A stretch of DNA of 64,000 nt from JANLTP01 sp031363055. Its GTDB lineage: Bacteria; Pseudomonadota; Gammaproteobacteria; Burkholderiales; Burkholderiaceae_E. Below, piece by piece: positions 33,552 to 42,636 of the stretch. The notes under the pieces were generated by a model, which was not told the origin of the DNA, ran no database searches, and saw only the letters and a program-made list of their open reading frames with translations. Made by a program: the position numbers and the translations under genes. The stretch lies in contig JANLTP010000079.1 in the NCBI GenBank assembly GCA_031363055.1, positions 24,164 to 88,163 on the forward strand, read 5' to 3'. How positions within the stretch are numbered: position 1 is the stretch's first letter; each line of letters opens with the position of its first letter.

Positions 33552-34565
33552 ATGAGACTGATGTTCAGACGGAATTCAGGTGCACGGCACCTTGCCCTCG
33601 AGTGCTTCGGTATTCGGTGTTTGTTTGGCCTTGTGCTGTTGCTTGCCGGGCCGGTAGCGGGTAACGCACAGGACTATCCGAACAAGCCAATCCGGATGAT
33701 CGTGCCGTACCCGCCGGGCGGTGGCACCGACGTGATCGCGCGTATCGTTCATGAGCGTTTTTCCAGGGCGCTGGCCCAGAGCGTCATTATTGAGAATCGC
33801 GGCGGCGCCGGCGGTTCGCTCGGCACCGAGTTGGTGGCCAAGGCTGCCGCCGACGGTTACACGCTGCTGTTCACCTTGTCCTCGCACACGATCAATCCGG
33901 CGATTTATCCGAAACTCGGTTTTGATGTCGAGAACGATTTTCTGCCGGTCTCACTGGTGGCGTCACTGCCACAGATATTGGTCGCAACCGTCAACTTCCC
34001 GGTCAACCGAATGTCCGAACTCAACGAGTTGGCCAAAGCCAAGCCAGGCAGTCTGAACTATGCGTCGGTCGGCAACGGCTCTCCGGGTCACATTGCCGGC
34101 GAGATGTACAAATTGAGCGCTGGCGTTGACATGGCGCATATTCCTTACAAGGGGGGTGGTCCGGCCGTCACTGATGTGATCGGCGGCCAGGTTCCATTGC
34201 TTTGGGTGTCGATTCCTGCCGCCGCGCAATTCGTGAAGTCCGGCAAGCTCAAGGCTTTAGCGGTCAGCACGCGAAGCCGCAGCGCAGTGTTCCCGGACGT
34301 CCCGACGATGATCGAATCCGGATTCGCCGACTTTGAAGTGGACTCCTGGTATGCGCTGTTTGTGCCAGCGCGCACACCAGCAGCGATTGTGTCTCGTCTG
34401 CATGCTGCGATGACTCAAGCCTTGCGAGAACCCGAGATTCGGGAAAAGTTATTGGCCCAGGGGGCCGAAGCCGTTGGCAGCTCGCCCGAAGAGTTGGGTG
34501 CCGTGGTTCGCAGTGAAATCCCGAAGTGGAGGCGTCTGGTTCGAGATGCCAAAATTACGCCCTGA
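33552..34565 (+). CDS. Bug/TctC-family periplasmic solute-binding receptor
   Basis: A 337-residue receptor with an N-terminal hydrophobic signal (LFGLVLLLAGPVAGNAQ) followed by the Bug hallmark DYPNKPIRMIVPYPPGGGTD. Family features include VIIENRGGAGGSLG and HIPYKGGGPAVTDVIGGQV. Such receptors bind carboxylates or amides, often far from any TctAB permease; none is seen here. It lies 33 bp after the oxoprolinase gene and 33 bp before the aldehyde dehydrogenase start. Confidence 0.92.
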   Translation: MRLMFRRNSGARHLALECFGIRCLFGLVLLLAGPVAGNAQDYPNKPIRMIVPYPPGGGTDVIARIVHERFSRALAQSVIIENRGGAGGSLGTELVAKAAADGYTLLFTLSSHTINPAIYPKLGFDVENDFLPVSLVASLPQILVATVNFPVNRMSELNELAKAKPGSLNYASVGNGSPGHIAGEMYKLSAGVDMAHIPYKGGGPAVTDVIGGQVPLLWVSIPAAAQFVKSGKLKALAVSTRSRSAVFPDVPTMIESGFADFEVDSWYALFVPARTPAAIVSRLHAAMTQALREPEIREKLLAQGAEAVGSSPEELGAVVRSEIPKWRRLVRDAKITP

Positions 34566-34570
34566 TCCAA

Positions 34571-34602
34571 AGAGAACTTGAAATGCAGAGAACTTGAAAT
34601 GC
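34571..34602 (+). repeat. Exact 16-bp tandem duplication across the aldehyde dehydrogenase start
   Basis: The 16-mer agagaacttgaaatgc occurs twice back to back (34571-34586, 34587-34602). The first ATG (34583) opens MQRT and stops with TGA at 34595-34597, one base before the true ATG (34599). Confidence 0.93.
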
Positions 34603-36014
34603 CGGCAGCCGATTTACTGATCGCGGAATTGGTGCAGCGGGCGCGCCGAGCGCAAGCGGCCTACGCGCAATACAGCCAGGCCCAGGTCGATGAGGTCGTG
34701 GTCGCTGCGGCTTGGGCAATCATGGAGCCCGGACGCAACCGCGAGTTGGCCGAGCTGGCCGTGCGCGACACCGGCTTGGGCGATGTCGAGGACAAGGTGC
34801 GCAAGAATTATCGCAAGACGCTGGGCTTGTTGCGCGATTTGAAATCGGCAGTATCGGTCGGGGTCATTTCGGAAAATGAAAAGACCGGGATTACCGAAAT
34901 CGCCCGGCCGGTGGGTGTGGTGGCGGCCATTACGCCATCGACCAACCCGGGTGCCACGCCGGCCAACAAAATTCTCAACGCGCTGAAGTGCGCGAACGCC
35001 ATCATTCTGGCGCCGTCGCCCAAGGGACACAGCACGGCGCTACGATTGTTGCAGATGATTCATGCGCAATTGTGCAAAACGGGCATGAGTCGCGAGCTTG
35101 CCGAAGCGCTGGTTCAAGTCATCCCGGCGCCAGTGGACAAGGCGCGTACCGAAGCGCTCATGAAGCAGGCTGACCTGGTGGTGGCAACCGGCTCGCAATC
35201 CAATATCCGAGCGGCCTACTCGAGCGGAACGCCAGCCTTCGGAGTGGGGGCCGGCAATGTCGCCGTGATCGTTGACGAAACGGCCAATCTGGACGACGCG
35301 GCTGTAAAAATTGCCCTATCCAAAACTTTTGATCATGCGACCAGCTGTTCGTCAGAAAACTCCATTATTGTGATCGATGCGATCTTCGATACGTTCATGT
35401 CTGCGCTGCGCGCGCAAGGCGGCTGTTGGCTGCAAGCCGAGGACCGGGCCCGGTTACAACAAATAATGTGGCCGGAGGGCAAGTTGTCGCAGGCAGTTAT
35501 TGCCCGACCGGCCGGCGTGATTGCCAGTCTTGCCGGGCTCGAGGAGCCGAGCGTTCGCAGCGCGAAATTCCTCATGGTCGATGAAAGTGGCTTTGGCGCC
35601 GGACATCCATTCTCGGGTGAAAAACTCTCCCCCGTGCTGGCGGTGTACCGGGTCAGTGATTTCGAAGAGGCCTGTGGCGTCGTGCGTCGCATCTATGAGT
35701 ATCAAGGTGCTGGACACTCGGTGGGCTTGCACAGCACCGTTCGAGCTCGTGCCGATCGCATCGGACGTGACCTACCCGTAGCGCGGGTCATCGTCAATCA
35801 AGCGCACTGCATCGCGACCGGCGGCAGCTTTGATAATGGCTTGCCGTTCTCCCTCTCCATGGGCTGCGGTACCTGGGGTGGTAACAACTTTTCGGATAAT
35901 CTGGCCTATCGGCATTATCTGAACATCACGAGGATCGCCCGACCGATTGCCGAAGTGGTGCCTGCCGAGGACGAACTGCTGGGTCAATATTTCGCCCGGT
36001 TCGGTCGCTCGTGA
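34599..36014 (+). CDS. Acylating aldehyde dehydrogenase, sulfoacetaldehyde dehydrogenase (SauS)-like
   Basis: A 471-residue CoA-dependent aldehyde dehydrogenase. The catalytic Cys250 is in KTFDHATSCSSEN, a form seen in the EutE/AdhE/SauS branch; ITPSTNPGATPANKILNAL and FGVGAGNVAVIVD (cofactor site) fit that branch. Followed immediately by an AMP-forming CoA ligase, it recalls the SauS-SauT pair that activates and reduces sulfoacetate; no sulfoacetaldehyde acetyltransferase is seen in the window, so another small carboxylate is equally possible. ATG 34599 is preferred to TTG 34578. Confidence 0.75.
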   Translation: MPAADLLIAELVQRARRAQAAYAQYSQAQVDEVVVAAAWAIMEPGRNRELAELAVRDTGLGDVEDKVRKNYRKTLGLLRDLKSAVSVGVISENEKTGITEIARPVGVVAAITPSTNPGATPANKILNALKCANAIILAPSPKGHSTALRLLQMIHAQLCKTGMSRELAEALVQVIPAPVDKARTEALMKQADLVVATGSQSNIRAAYSSGTPAFGVGAGNVAVIVDETANLDDAAVKIALSKTFDHATSCSSENSIIVIDAIFDTFMSALRAQGGCWLQAEDRARLQQIMWPEGKLSQAVIARPAGVIASLAGLEEPSVRSAKFLMVDESGFGAGHPFSGEKLSPVLAVYRVSDFEEACGVVRRIYEYQGAGHSVGLHSTVRARADRIGRDLPVARVIVNQAHCIATGGSFDNGLPFSLSMGCGTWGGNNFSDNLAYRHYLNITRIARPIAEVVPAEDELLGQYFARFGRS

Positions 36015-37642
36015 CCCTGGCAAGTGCAGCGATGGCCGTCGATACGATCGGAGCTACCGTCGGCGCTTACCTCAAGCACTGGGCCAGCCAGCAAGCAGCA
36101 AAGACTATCGTATTTTCGGCCGAGACCGGTCGATCGATTGCCTACGGCGAGCTCGCAGCCTATGCGCGTCGTCTTGGCGACTGGTTCGATGCGCAAGGCA
36201 TTGCGCCGGGTGCACGCGTTGCCCTGTTCCTGGACAATGGTCTGGCGATGAGCAGCCTCTTTCTGAGCATCATGGCGGTCAATCGCGTGGTGACGCCGAT
36301 CAATTTGTTGGCGCAGGGTAGCCAGCTTGCATACGTGCTCGAGCATTGTGAGGCGGATATTCTGATCAGCTCCGAGGAGCATCGAGAGCGCCTGGCTGGT
36401 GCACTGAAGTCAGTGCAGGTTCCACCGCGAATGCTGTTCATCGATCCGGATTCAATTGCTTGGCCGGCGATGAACGAGGATGGTGTGTCCGGGAAGGGTG
36501 TCAGCCAACATGACGACCCGATCAACCGAAATGACGGCCGCACTGGCTGGCATGACAACGCGTCTGACTGCGCTTCCGCAACGGCCCTCATGATGTACAC
36601 CTCCGGCACCACCGGCAAGCCGAAGGCGGCCATGATGTCGCACTCAAATCTACTGCATGCGGCGCGCGCAGTTGCCGCCTGGCATGGCCTGGCACGCGAT
36701 GACCGCGTCCTGTCGGCGCTGCCGCTTTATCACATCAATGGTCAGGTGATCGCAACCTTGACGCCGCTCATATCCGGTGGCTCGCTGGTCACGCAGCGGC
36801 GCTTTTCGGCCTCGAGCTGGTGGCAGGATGTCGAGCGATACGCGTGCACCTGGATCAATCTGGTGCCGACCATCGTCGCCTATTTGCTGAATCAATCGAG
36901 TAGCGAAGAGTCGATCGCGCGCGCCCGCCAGGCCGGCAAAACGGTACGCTTCGCTCGTTGCGCCTCGGCTCCCTTGCCGCCCGAGCATCATCAGTCGTTC
37001 GAGCGGCGCTTTGGCGTCGTGTTGATCGAAGCGATGGGCATGACCGAGTCGTCTTCGGTCGTATTTTGCAATCCGATGCCGCCCGGCATTCGCAAGCCGG
37101 GTACGCCGGGTTTGCCGGTCGCCGTTCAAGCGCGAATCATGTCGCCCGATGGCAACGAGCTGCCCGATCTGCAGCAGGGCGAAATCTGGTTTCGCGGCCC
37201 CAATGTCATGCAGGGCTACTTCAAGTCGCCCGAGCAAACCGGTGAGGCCATCACTGCTGACGGTTGGCTGCGAACCGGTGATCTGGGCCATCGCGACGCC
37301 GATGGGTACTATTTTGTGACCGGCCGCTTGAAGGAATTGATTATCAAGGGCGGCGAGAACATCGCACCGCGCGAAATTGACGAAGCGCTGCTCGCGCATC
37401 CTGCGGTACTCGAGGCAGCGGCCGTCGGGGTGCCGCATCCAACCTATGGACAGGACATCATGGCCTGCGTGGTGTTGCGCGACCATGCTGAGGTCAGTGC
37501 GGCCGAGTTGCGCGAATTTTGCCGCGAAACCTTGGGGCCTTTCAAAACGCCTGCCGAAATCCGACTGTTGAAGGCACTTCCGAAGGGGCCTTCGGGCAAA
37601 ATCCAGCGGTTGAAATTATTGGATGATGAGGTCGGTCAATGA
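36011..37642 (+). CDS. AMP-forming acyl-CoA ligase (SauT-like)
   Basis: A 543-residue ANL-superfamily ligase with the P-loop MYTSGTTGKPKAAMMSH (about 195-211), the A5 motif GMTESS, A7 WLRTGDLGHRD and the A10 Lys in PKGPSGKIQRL. It activates a carboxylate through an adenylate to its CoA thioester; the upstream acylating aldehyde dehydrogenase could then reduce the thioester. A polar insertion of about 25 residues precedes the P-loop. The GTG at 36011 overlaps the upstream stop (GTGA); an ATG at 36032 is an alternative start. Substrate unknown. Confidence 0.78.
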   Translation: MTLASAAMAVDTIGATVGAYLKHWASQQAAKTIVFSAETGRSIAYGELAAYARRLGDWFDAQGIAPGARVALFLDNGLAMSSLFLSIMAVNRVVTPINLLAQGSQLAYVLEHCEADILISSEEHRERLAGALKSVQVPPRMLFIDPDSIAWPAMNEDGVSGKGVSQHDDPINRNDGRTGWHDNASDCASATALMMYTSGTTGKPKAAMMSHSNLLHAARAVAAWHGLARDDRVLSALPLYHINGQVIATLTPLISGGSLVTQRRFSASSWWQDVERYACTWINLVPTIVAYLLNQSSSEESIARARQAGKTVRFARCASAPLPPEHHQSFERRFGVVLIEAMGMTESSSVVFCNPMPPGIRKPGTPGLPVAVQARIMSPDGNELPDLQQGEIWFRGPNVMQGYFKSPEQTGEAITADGWLRTGDLGHRDADGYYFVTGRLKELIIKGGENIAPREIDEALLAHPAVLEAAAVGVPHPTYGQDIMACVVLRDHAEVSAAELREFCRETLGPFKTPAEIRLLKALPKGPSGKIQRLKLLDDEVGQ

Positions 37643-37668
37643 AGCCCCGAATGAAGGCCTGAATGAAG
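37639..37668 (+). repeat. Triplicated 12-bp start of the pdxA-like gene
   Basis: Three 12-bp-spaced copies of atgaagccccga-like sequence begin at 37639, 37651 and 37663. The first ATG overlaps the ligase stop (ATGA) and reads MKPRMKA to TGA at 37660-37662, which directly abuts the third ATG, the gene's start. Confidence 0.93.
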
Positions 37669-38613
37669 CCCCGTATAGCGCTATTTACCGGTGACCCGGC
37701 CGGTATTGGCCCTGAACTCGTGCAACAGTTGCTGGCCGATCCGCAGACTGCCGTTCGTGCTGACGTCGTGTTAATTGGTCATCAGGCCATCAGCGATCAG
37801 GCTGGCCCGACAGGATCCAAAGCGGTCACGGTACATCAGTGGCCGGGGTCGCAGGCGAGCGGATTCGAGCGCGGAATTGCAGGCCAGCGCAATGGTCGAT
37901 TCATGCTCGATGCCTTGACCGAAGGGGTCAACCTGGTCACTCGGGGTCAGGCCGATGCCTTGTGTTTTGCGCCGCTGAACAAGACCGCCTTGCGGGCCGG
38001 CGGCATGCATCATGAAGACGAATTGCGCTGGTTCGCGGAGCTGTTGAAGCATGACGCACACTGTGGTGAGCTCAATGTCCTTGAGGACCTGTGGACCTCA
38101 CGAGTAACGTCGCATGTACCGCTGCGCGACGTCAGTGCGCTGTTGAGCGTCGAGAAAGTAGCCGAGGCGATTGTCATGATTACCCAGGCCTTGCGGGCGT
38201 CGGGCAAGGCTGCACCGAGGATCGCGGTCTGAGGGCTGAATCCACATAACGGCGATAACGGTAATTTTGGCGATGAGGAAGGCCGCATCATCGCGCCCGG
38301 CGTGCGGCTCGCCGCCGCCCAAGGGTTTGCGGCCGATGGTCCGTTCCCGGCCGACACGGCGTTTGTGCGGGCCATTCGCAAGGACGGGCAGGGCTTCGAT
38401 GGTGTCGTGACGATGTACCACGATCAGGGTCAAATCGCGATGAAGCTCATGGGCTTCGAGCGCGGCGTCACCGCCCATGGTGGACTGCCGATCGCGATTA
38501 CCACCCCGGCCCACGGTACGGCTTATGACACCGCCGGCAAGGGGTTGGCGAATGCGACGGCCATGAAAAATGCGTTCGAGCTGGCCTGCCGTATGGCGAA
38601 AAGCCTTGATTGA
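37663..38613 (+). pseudogene. PdxA-family dehydrogenase gene interrupted by one in-frame TGA
   Basis: The frame encodes a PdxA-like 4-phosphohydroxy-acid dehydrogenase: TGDPAGIGPELVQQLLA near the start, FAPLNKTALRAGG, then, after the stop, GLNPHNGDNGNFG, MYHDQGQIAMKLMGFERGV and the C-terminus. A single TGA at 38230-38232 interrupts it between PRIAV and GLNPHNG; both halves share one frame with no frameshift. The usual GHTE metal site of PdxA reads MHHEDEL, so it belongs to a variant subgroup. Either a recent nonsense mutation, a readthrough codon or a sequencing error. Its place after the CoA ligase suggests a catabolic role, not vitamin B6 synthesis. Confidence 0.8.
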
Positions 38614-38624
38614 GGGCAAACCCT

Positions 38625-38630
38625 TATAAT
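38625..38630 (+). promoter_or_regulatory. Candidate -10 box of purL, implying a leaderless transcript
   Basis: TATAAT ends 7 bp before the purL ATG, so transcription would start at or within 1-2 nt of the start codon. No Shine-Dalgarno sequence is present in the 10 nt before the ATG. No clear -35 hexamer is seen. Confidence 0.45.
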
Positions 38631-38637
38631 TCCGGTG

Positions 38638-41600
38638 ATGTCTGCCTGCTACCTTTCGTTACGCGGCGCCGCCGCGCTTTCCCCTTCAAAACTCACCAAA
38701 CTGCTCGACCGAGTACGCGCAGCCCAACCGGAGTCCGTCGAGCAGTTTCGTGAACTCGGCGCCCGTTGGCGCTATTGGGTCTGGCTCCAGCGCCCGCTCA
38801 GCGCCGACGAACGTTCGCGACTGTTCGCATTGATTGACGCGCAAGTGGACGATGCAGACGACGCCAGCGCCGCCGGCAAGCAAGCCGCGATACTGACCGT
38901 CCTGCCTCGAATCGGCACCATCTCGCCCTGGGCCAGCAAAGCGACCGACATTGCCCGTAACTGCGGTCTTGACGCGGTGCGCCGGATCGAGCGCGGCATC
39001 GAGTACCAGTTACTCGGCAAGCGCGGACTGTTGGGGGGTCAAAAGCCGCTCAGTGCCGATCAATTGCGTTCGGCCAGCAGCAAGCTGCATGACCAGATGA
39101 CCGAGTCGGCGATGCTCGGGCCGGTTGATCCCGCCCAGGTGTTTGTGCACTTGCCGGGCAAGCCGCTGGTGCACATCGCCTTGCTCGAGCGGGGCAAGCA
39201 GGCCTTGCTTGACGCCAACGGCGAACTGGGGCTGGCGCTTTCGGAAGACGAGATTGATTATCTCGAGCGCGCATTCGGTCGCGAGGCGCGTGATCCTACC
39301 GACGTCGAATTGCTGATGTTCGCCCAGGCCAACTCCGAACATTGCCGGCACAAGATCTTCAACGCCAGTTGGACGCTGGATGGCGCGCCCACCGCGCATT
39401 CGTTGTTCGACATGATTCGCGCCACCCATGCGGCAAATCCGCAGGGAACGGTCGTCGCCTATGCCGATAACGCTGCGATTCTCGAAGGTCATACCGTGGC
39501 GCGCTTTCGTGCCGACGCCCAGCGCGCCGGTCAATATGTGGCCAGCGCCTTGCCGACCCATTCGGTGCTCAAGGTCGAAACGCATAATCACCCGACCGCG
39601 ATTGCGCCATTCCCCGGCGCGGCGACCGGCGCCGGCGGCGAAATCCGTGATGAAGGCGCAACCGGTCGAGGCGCCAAGCCGAAGTTTGGTCTGGTGGGCT
39701 TCACCGTCTCCGACTTGCGAATTCCGGGTATGACGCAACCGTGGGAGCAAGGTGCTCCGGCGCCGCAGCGCCTCGCCAGCGCGTTCGAAATTATGTTGCA
39801 GGCACCGATCGGCGCGGCGGCATTTAACAACGAGTTCGGGCGGCCGAATTTACTCGGTTACTTTCGCACCTATCAGCAAACGGTCGGTACGATCGAGCGC
39901 GGTTATCACAAGCCGATCATGATTGCCGGCGGTGTCGGCGATCTCGATGCCCGCCACACCGAGAAATTGCCGATCAAAGTCGGCAATCTGTTGATCCAGT
40001 TGGGCGGACCCGGCTTTCGGATCGGTCTGGGCGGCGGTGCAGCCTCCAGCATGGGCGCTGGTGCCAACACGGTCGCCCTTGACTTCGATTCAGTACAGCG
40101 AGACAACCCGGAGATGGAGCGGCGAGCGCAAGAGGTCATCGATCGCTGCTGGTCCCTCGGCGACGACAATCCGATCGTGTCGATCCACGACGTCGGCGCC
40201 GGCGGACTTTCGAATGCATTGCCCGAACTCGTCCACGGTGCCGGACTGGCGGCGCGCTTCGAGCTTGATCGCGTACCGGTTGAAGAAAGCGGCCTGTCAC
40301 CGGCCGAAGTCTGGTGCAACGAATCGCAGGAGCGCTACGTGCTGGCGATCGCCGCCGAATCGGTGCCTTTGTTTCATGCGATCTGCGAACGCGAGCGCTG
40401 TCCTTATGCCATCGTTGGTGTGGCCAATGATAGTGGCCGATTGCAAGTCGCGGGCGACGCCCCGACGAGCACCTTGGTGGTTGATATGCCCATGGAAGTG
40501 CTGCTCGGCAAAGTGCCGCGCATGCATAGAGTCGCGCACAGTGCAACCGTGAAACTGCCCGAGTTCGATGTCACTGGCCTGTCGCTCGAGGAAGCTGGTC
40601 TGCGGGTGCTGAGCTTGCCGGCGGTGGCCAGTAAATCGTTTTTGATTACCATCGGCGATCGTACCGTCGGTGGCTTGTGTTCGCGCGATCAGATGGTCGG
40701 TCCTTGGCAAGTGCCGGTCAGCGATGTCGCGGTCGGCTTGATGGACTTCAGCGGTTATTCAGGCCAGGCCTTGGCGATCGGTGAACGAACGCCGATCGCG
40801 AGCCTCGATGCCGCAGCGGCATCACGCATGGCGATCGCAGAGTCGATCACCAACTTGCTGGCGGCACCCGTGGCCAGCCTCGATCGTGTCAAGTTGTCGG
40901 CCAACTGGATGGCGGCCTGCGGCGACCCTACTGATGATGCAGCGCTCTATCAGGCTGTCAAGGCCGCCTCGGAATTTTGTCAGGCGGTTGGCCTGAGCGT
41001 GCCGGTTGGCAAGGATTCATTGTCGATGCGCAGCCGCTGGGTTGACAACGGCAGCCAGCGCGAGGTCTCAAGTCCGGTGTCTTTAATCGTCACCGCCTTT
41101 GGCGAAGTCAACGATGTGCGCGCCGTGTTGACCCCGCAATTGCGAAGTGATCTGGACAGCGTGTTGATTCTGATCGACCTGGGTGCCGGCAAGCAGCGCC
41201 TCGGCGGCTCGGCGCTGACCCAAGTGTACGGCCACGCCGGTGGCAGAACACCGGATATGGATGAGCCCGGCTTGCTGGTGGCGTTGGGCCGGGCGATGCA
41301 TGCCTTGCATCAGTCCGGCCAGTTGCTGGCCTATCATGATCGCTCCGACGGCGGCCTTTACGTGACCGCTTGCGAAATGGCGTTTGCCGGTCACTGCGGA
41401 CTCACGCTCAACATTGATCTGCTGACGATTGATCCTTATTCCTCGGATTGGGGTGACTTCAAGATTCGGCCCGAGCAAGTGGCGGTACAAAGAAATGATC
41501 TGACCATCCGGGCGCTGTTCAATGAGGAACTCGGCGTGGTCGTGCAGGTGCGAGCCGGCGATCGCGACCGTGTGCTCGCATTACTACGCGAGCACGGGCT

Positions 41601-42627
41601 GAGTCGCTTTTCGCACGTCATTGGCAAGCCGCAATTAAAGCCGCAAATTGAAATCTATCGCGATGGCAAAGTCATCTACAGTCAACCGATGATCGAGCTG
41701 CAACGCGCCTGGGCGCGAACCAGTCACGAGCTCTCACGCTGGCGTGATGATCGCGATGCCGCCGACGAAGAGTTTGCAAGTATTTCCGAAGACGATCCAG
41801 GGCTCTCGGTTGCGCTCACTTTTGATGCGGATGAAGATATCGCGGCGCCCTTCATCGCGAGCGGAAAACGTCCTCGAGTCGCGATCTTGCGCGAACAAGG
41901 CGTCAATGGCCAAATCGAGATGGCGGCCGCTTTCACCCGCGCTGGCTTTGATGCCTTTGATGTCCACATGACCGATTTGGCCGCAGGCCGACATCGATTG
42001 GCCGATTTTCAGGCGCTCGCCGCTTGTGGCGGCTTCTCTTATGGTGACGTGCTGGGCGCAGGCGCCGGCTGGGCCAAATCGATTCTGTTCAATGCGCAAC
42101 TCGCTGGCTACTTTGCGGAATTTTTCGCGCGCGCCGATACGCTGAGTCTGGGCGTCTGCAATGGCTGCCAGATGATGTCGCAGCTCAAGGCCATCATTCC
42201 AGGTGCCCAAAACTGGCCACAGTTTTTGGCGAATCGCTCGAAATATGAGGCGCGTTTTGTGATGACCGAAGTGTTGGCATCACCGTCCGTGTTCTTCGAT
42301 GGCATGGCCGGCAGTCGAATGCCGATTGCGGTTGCCCATGGCGAGGGCAGGGCAGTGTTCGAGAGCAACGCTGAAATGGCCGCTGCGCCAGCCAGCCTGC
42401 GCTTTGTCGATCATCACGGCCAAGTTGCCAACCGCTATCCGGCCAATCCGAACGGAACGCCAGCAGGGCTGACGGGCTTCACCAGCGTCGATGGTCGAGC
42501 CACCATACTGATGCCACATCCGGAGCGTGTGTTTCGCACGGTTCAGATGAGTTGGCGTAGTGCCGCACTCAATGAAGACTCGCCGTGGCTGCGGATGTTT
42601 CGCAACGCGCGGCGCTCACTTGGATAA
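38638..42627 (+). CDS. purL: Phosphoribosylformylglycinamidine synthase (large single-chain PurL)
   Basis: Fourth step of purine synthesis: FGAR plus glutamine and ATP to FGAM. The 1329-residue protein has the N-terminal PurS-like region, KVETHNHPTAIAPFPGA and IRDEGATGRGAKP (first ATP-binding half), the second AIR-synthase-like half with LMDFSGYSGQALAIGERTP, and a C-terminal glutaminase with LGVCNGCQMMS (nucleophile Cys) and PHPERVFR. ATG 38638 is chosen; the GTG at 38635 is an alternative. It interrupts two catabolic gene groups. Confidence 0.97.
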   Translation: MSACYLSLRGAAALSPSKLTKLLDRVRAAQPESVEQFRELGARWRYWVWLQRPLSADERSRLFALIDAQVDDADDASAAGKQAAILTVLPRIGTISPWASKATDIARNCGLDAVRRIERGIEYQLLGKRGLLGGQKPLSADQLRSASSKLHDQMTESAMLGPVDPAQVFVHLPGKPLVHIALLERGKQALLDANGELGLALSEDEIDYLERAFGREARDPTDVELLMFAQANSEHCRHKIFNASWTLDGAPTAHSLFDMIRATHAANPQGTVVAYADNAAILEGHTVARFRADAQRAGQYVASALPTHSVLKVETHNHPTAIAPFPGAATGAGGEIRDEGATGRGAKPKFGLVGFTVSDLRIPGMTQPWEQGAPAPQRLASAFEIMLQAPIGAAAFNNEFGRPNLLGYFRTYQQTVGTIERGYHKPIMIAGGVGDLDARHTEKLPIKVGNLLIQLGGPGFRIGLGGGAASSMGAGANTVALDFDSVQRDNPEMERRAQEVIDRCWSLGDDNPIVSIHDVGAGGLSNALPELVHGAGLAARFELDRVPVEESGLSPAEVWCNESQERYVLAIAAESVPLFHAICERERCPYAIVGVANDSGRLQVAGDAPTSTLVVDMPMEVLLGKVPRMHRVAHSATVKLPEFDVTGLSLEEAGLRVLSLPAVASKSFLITIGDRTVGGLCSRDQMVGPWQVPVSDVAVGLMDFSGYSGQALAIGERTPIASLDAAAASRMAIAESITNLLAAPVASLDRVKLSANWMAACGDPTDDAALYQAVKAASEFCQAVGLSVPVGKDSLSMRSRWVDNGSQREVSSPVSLIVTAFGEVNDVRAVLTPQLRSDLDSVLILIDLGAGKQRLGGSALTQVYGHAGGRTPDMDEPGLLVALGRAMHALHQSGQLLAYHDRSDGGLYVTACEMAFAGHCGLTLNIDLLTIDPYSSDWGDFKIRPEQVAVQRNDLTIRALFNEELGVVVQVRAGDRDRVLALLREHGLSRFSHVIGKPQLKPQIEIYRDGKVIYSQPMIELQRAWARTSHELSRWRDDRDAADEEFASISEDDPGLSVALTFDADEDIAAPFIASGKRPRVAILREQGVNGQIEMAAAFTRAGFDAFDVHMTDLAAGRHRLADFQALAACGGFSYGDVLGAGAGWAKSILFNAQLAGYFAEFFARADTLSLGVCNGCQMMSQLKAIIPGAQNWPQFLANRSKYEARFVMTEVLASPSVFFDGMAGSRMPIAVAHGEGRAVFESNAEMAAAPASLRFVDHHGQVANRYPANPNGTPAGLTGFTSVDGRATILMPHPERVFRTVQMSWRSAALNEDSPWLRMFRNARRSLG

Positions 42628-42636
42628 TTCCAGATC

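Noticed and set aside
38230..38232. TGA as a selenocysteine codon
   Set aside because: No selenocysteine insertion hairpin was recognised just downstream and the family is not known to use selenocysteine; nonsense mutation or base error is simpler.
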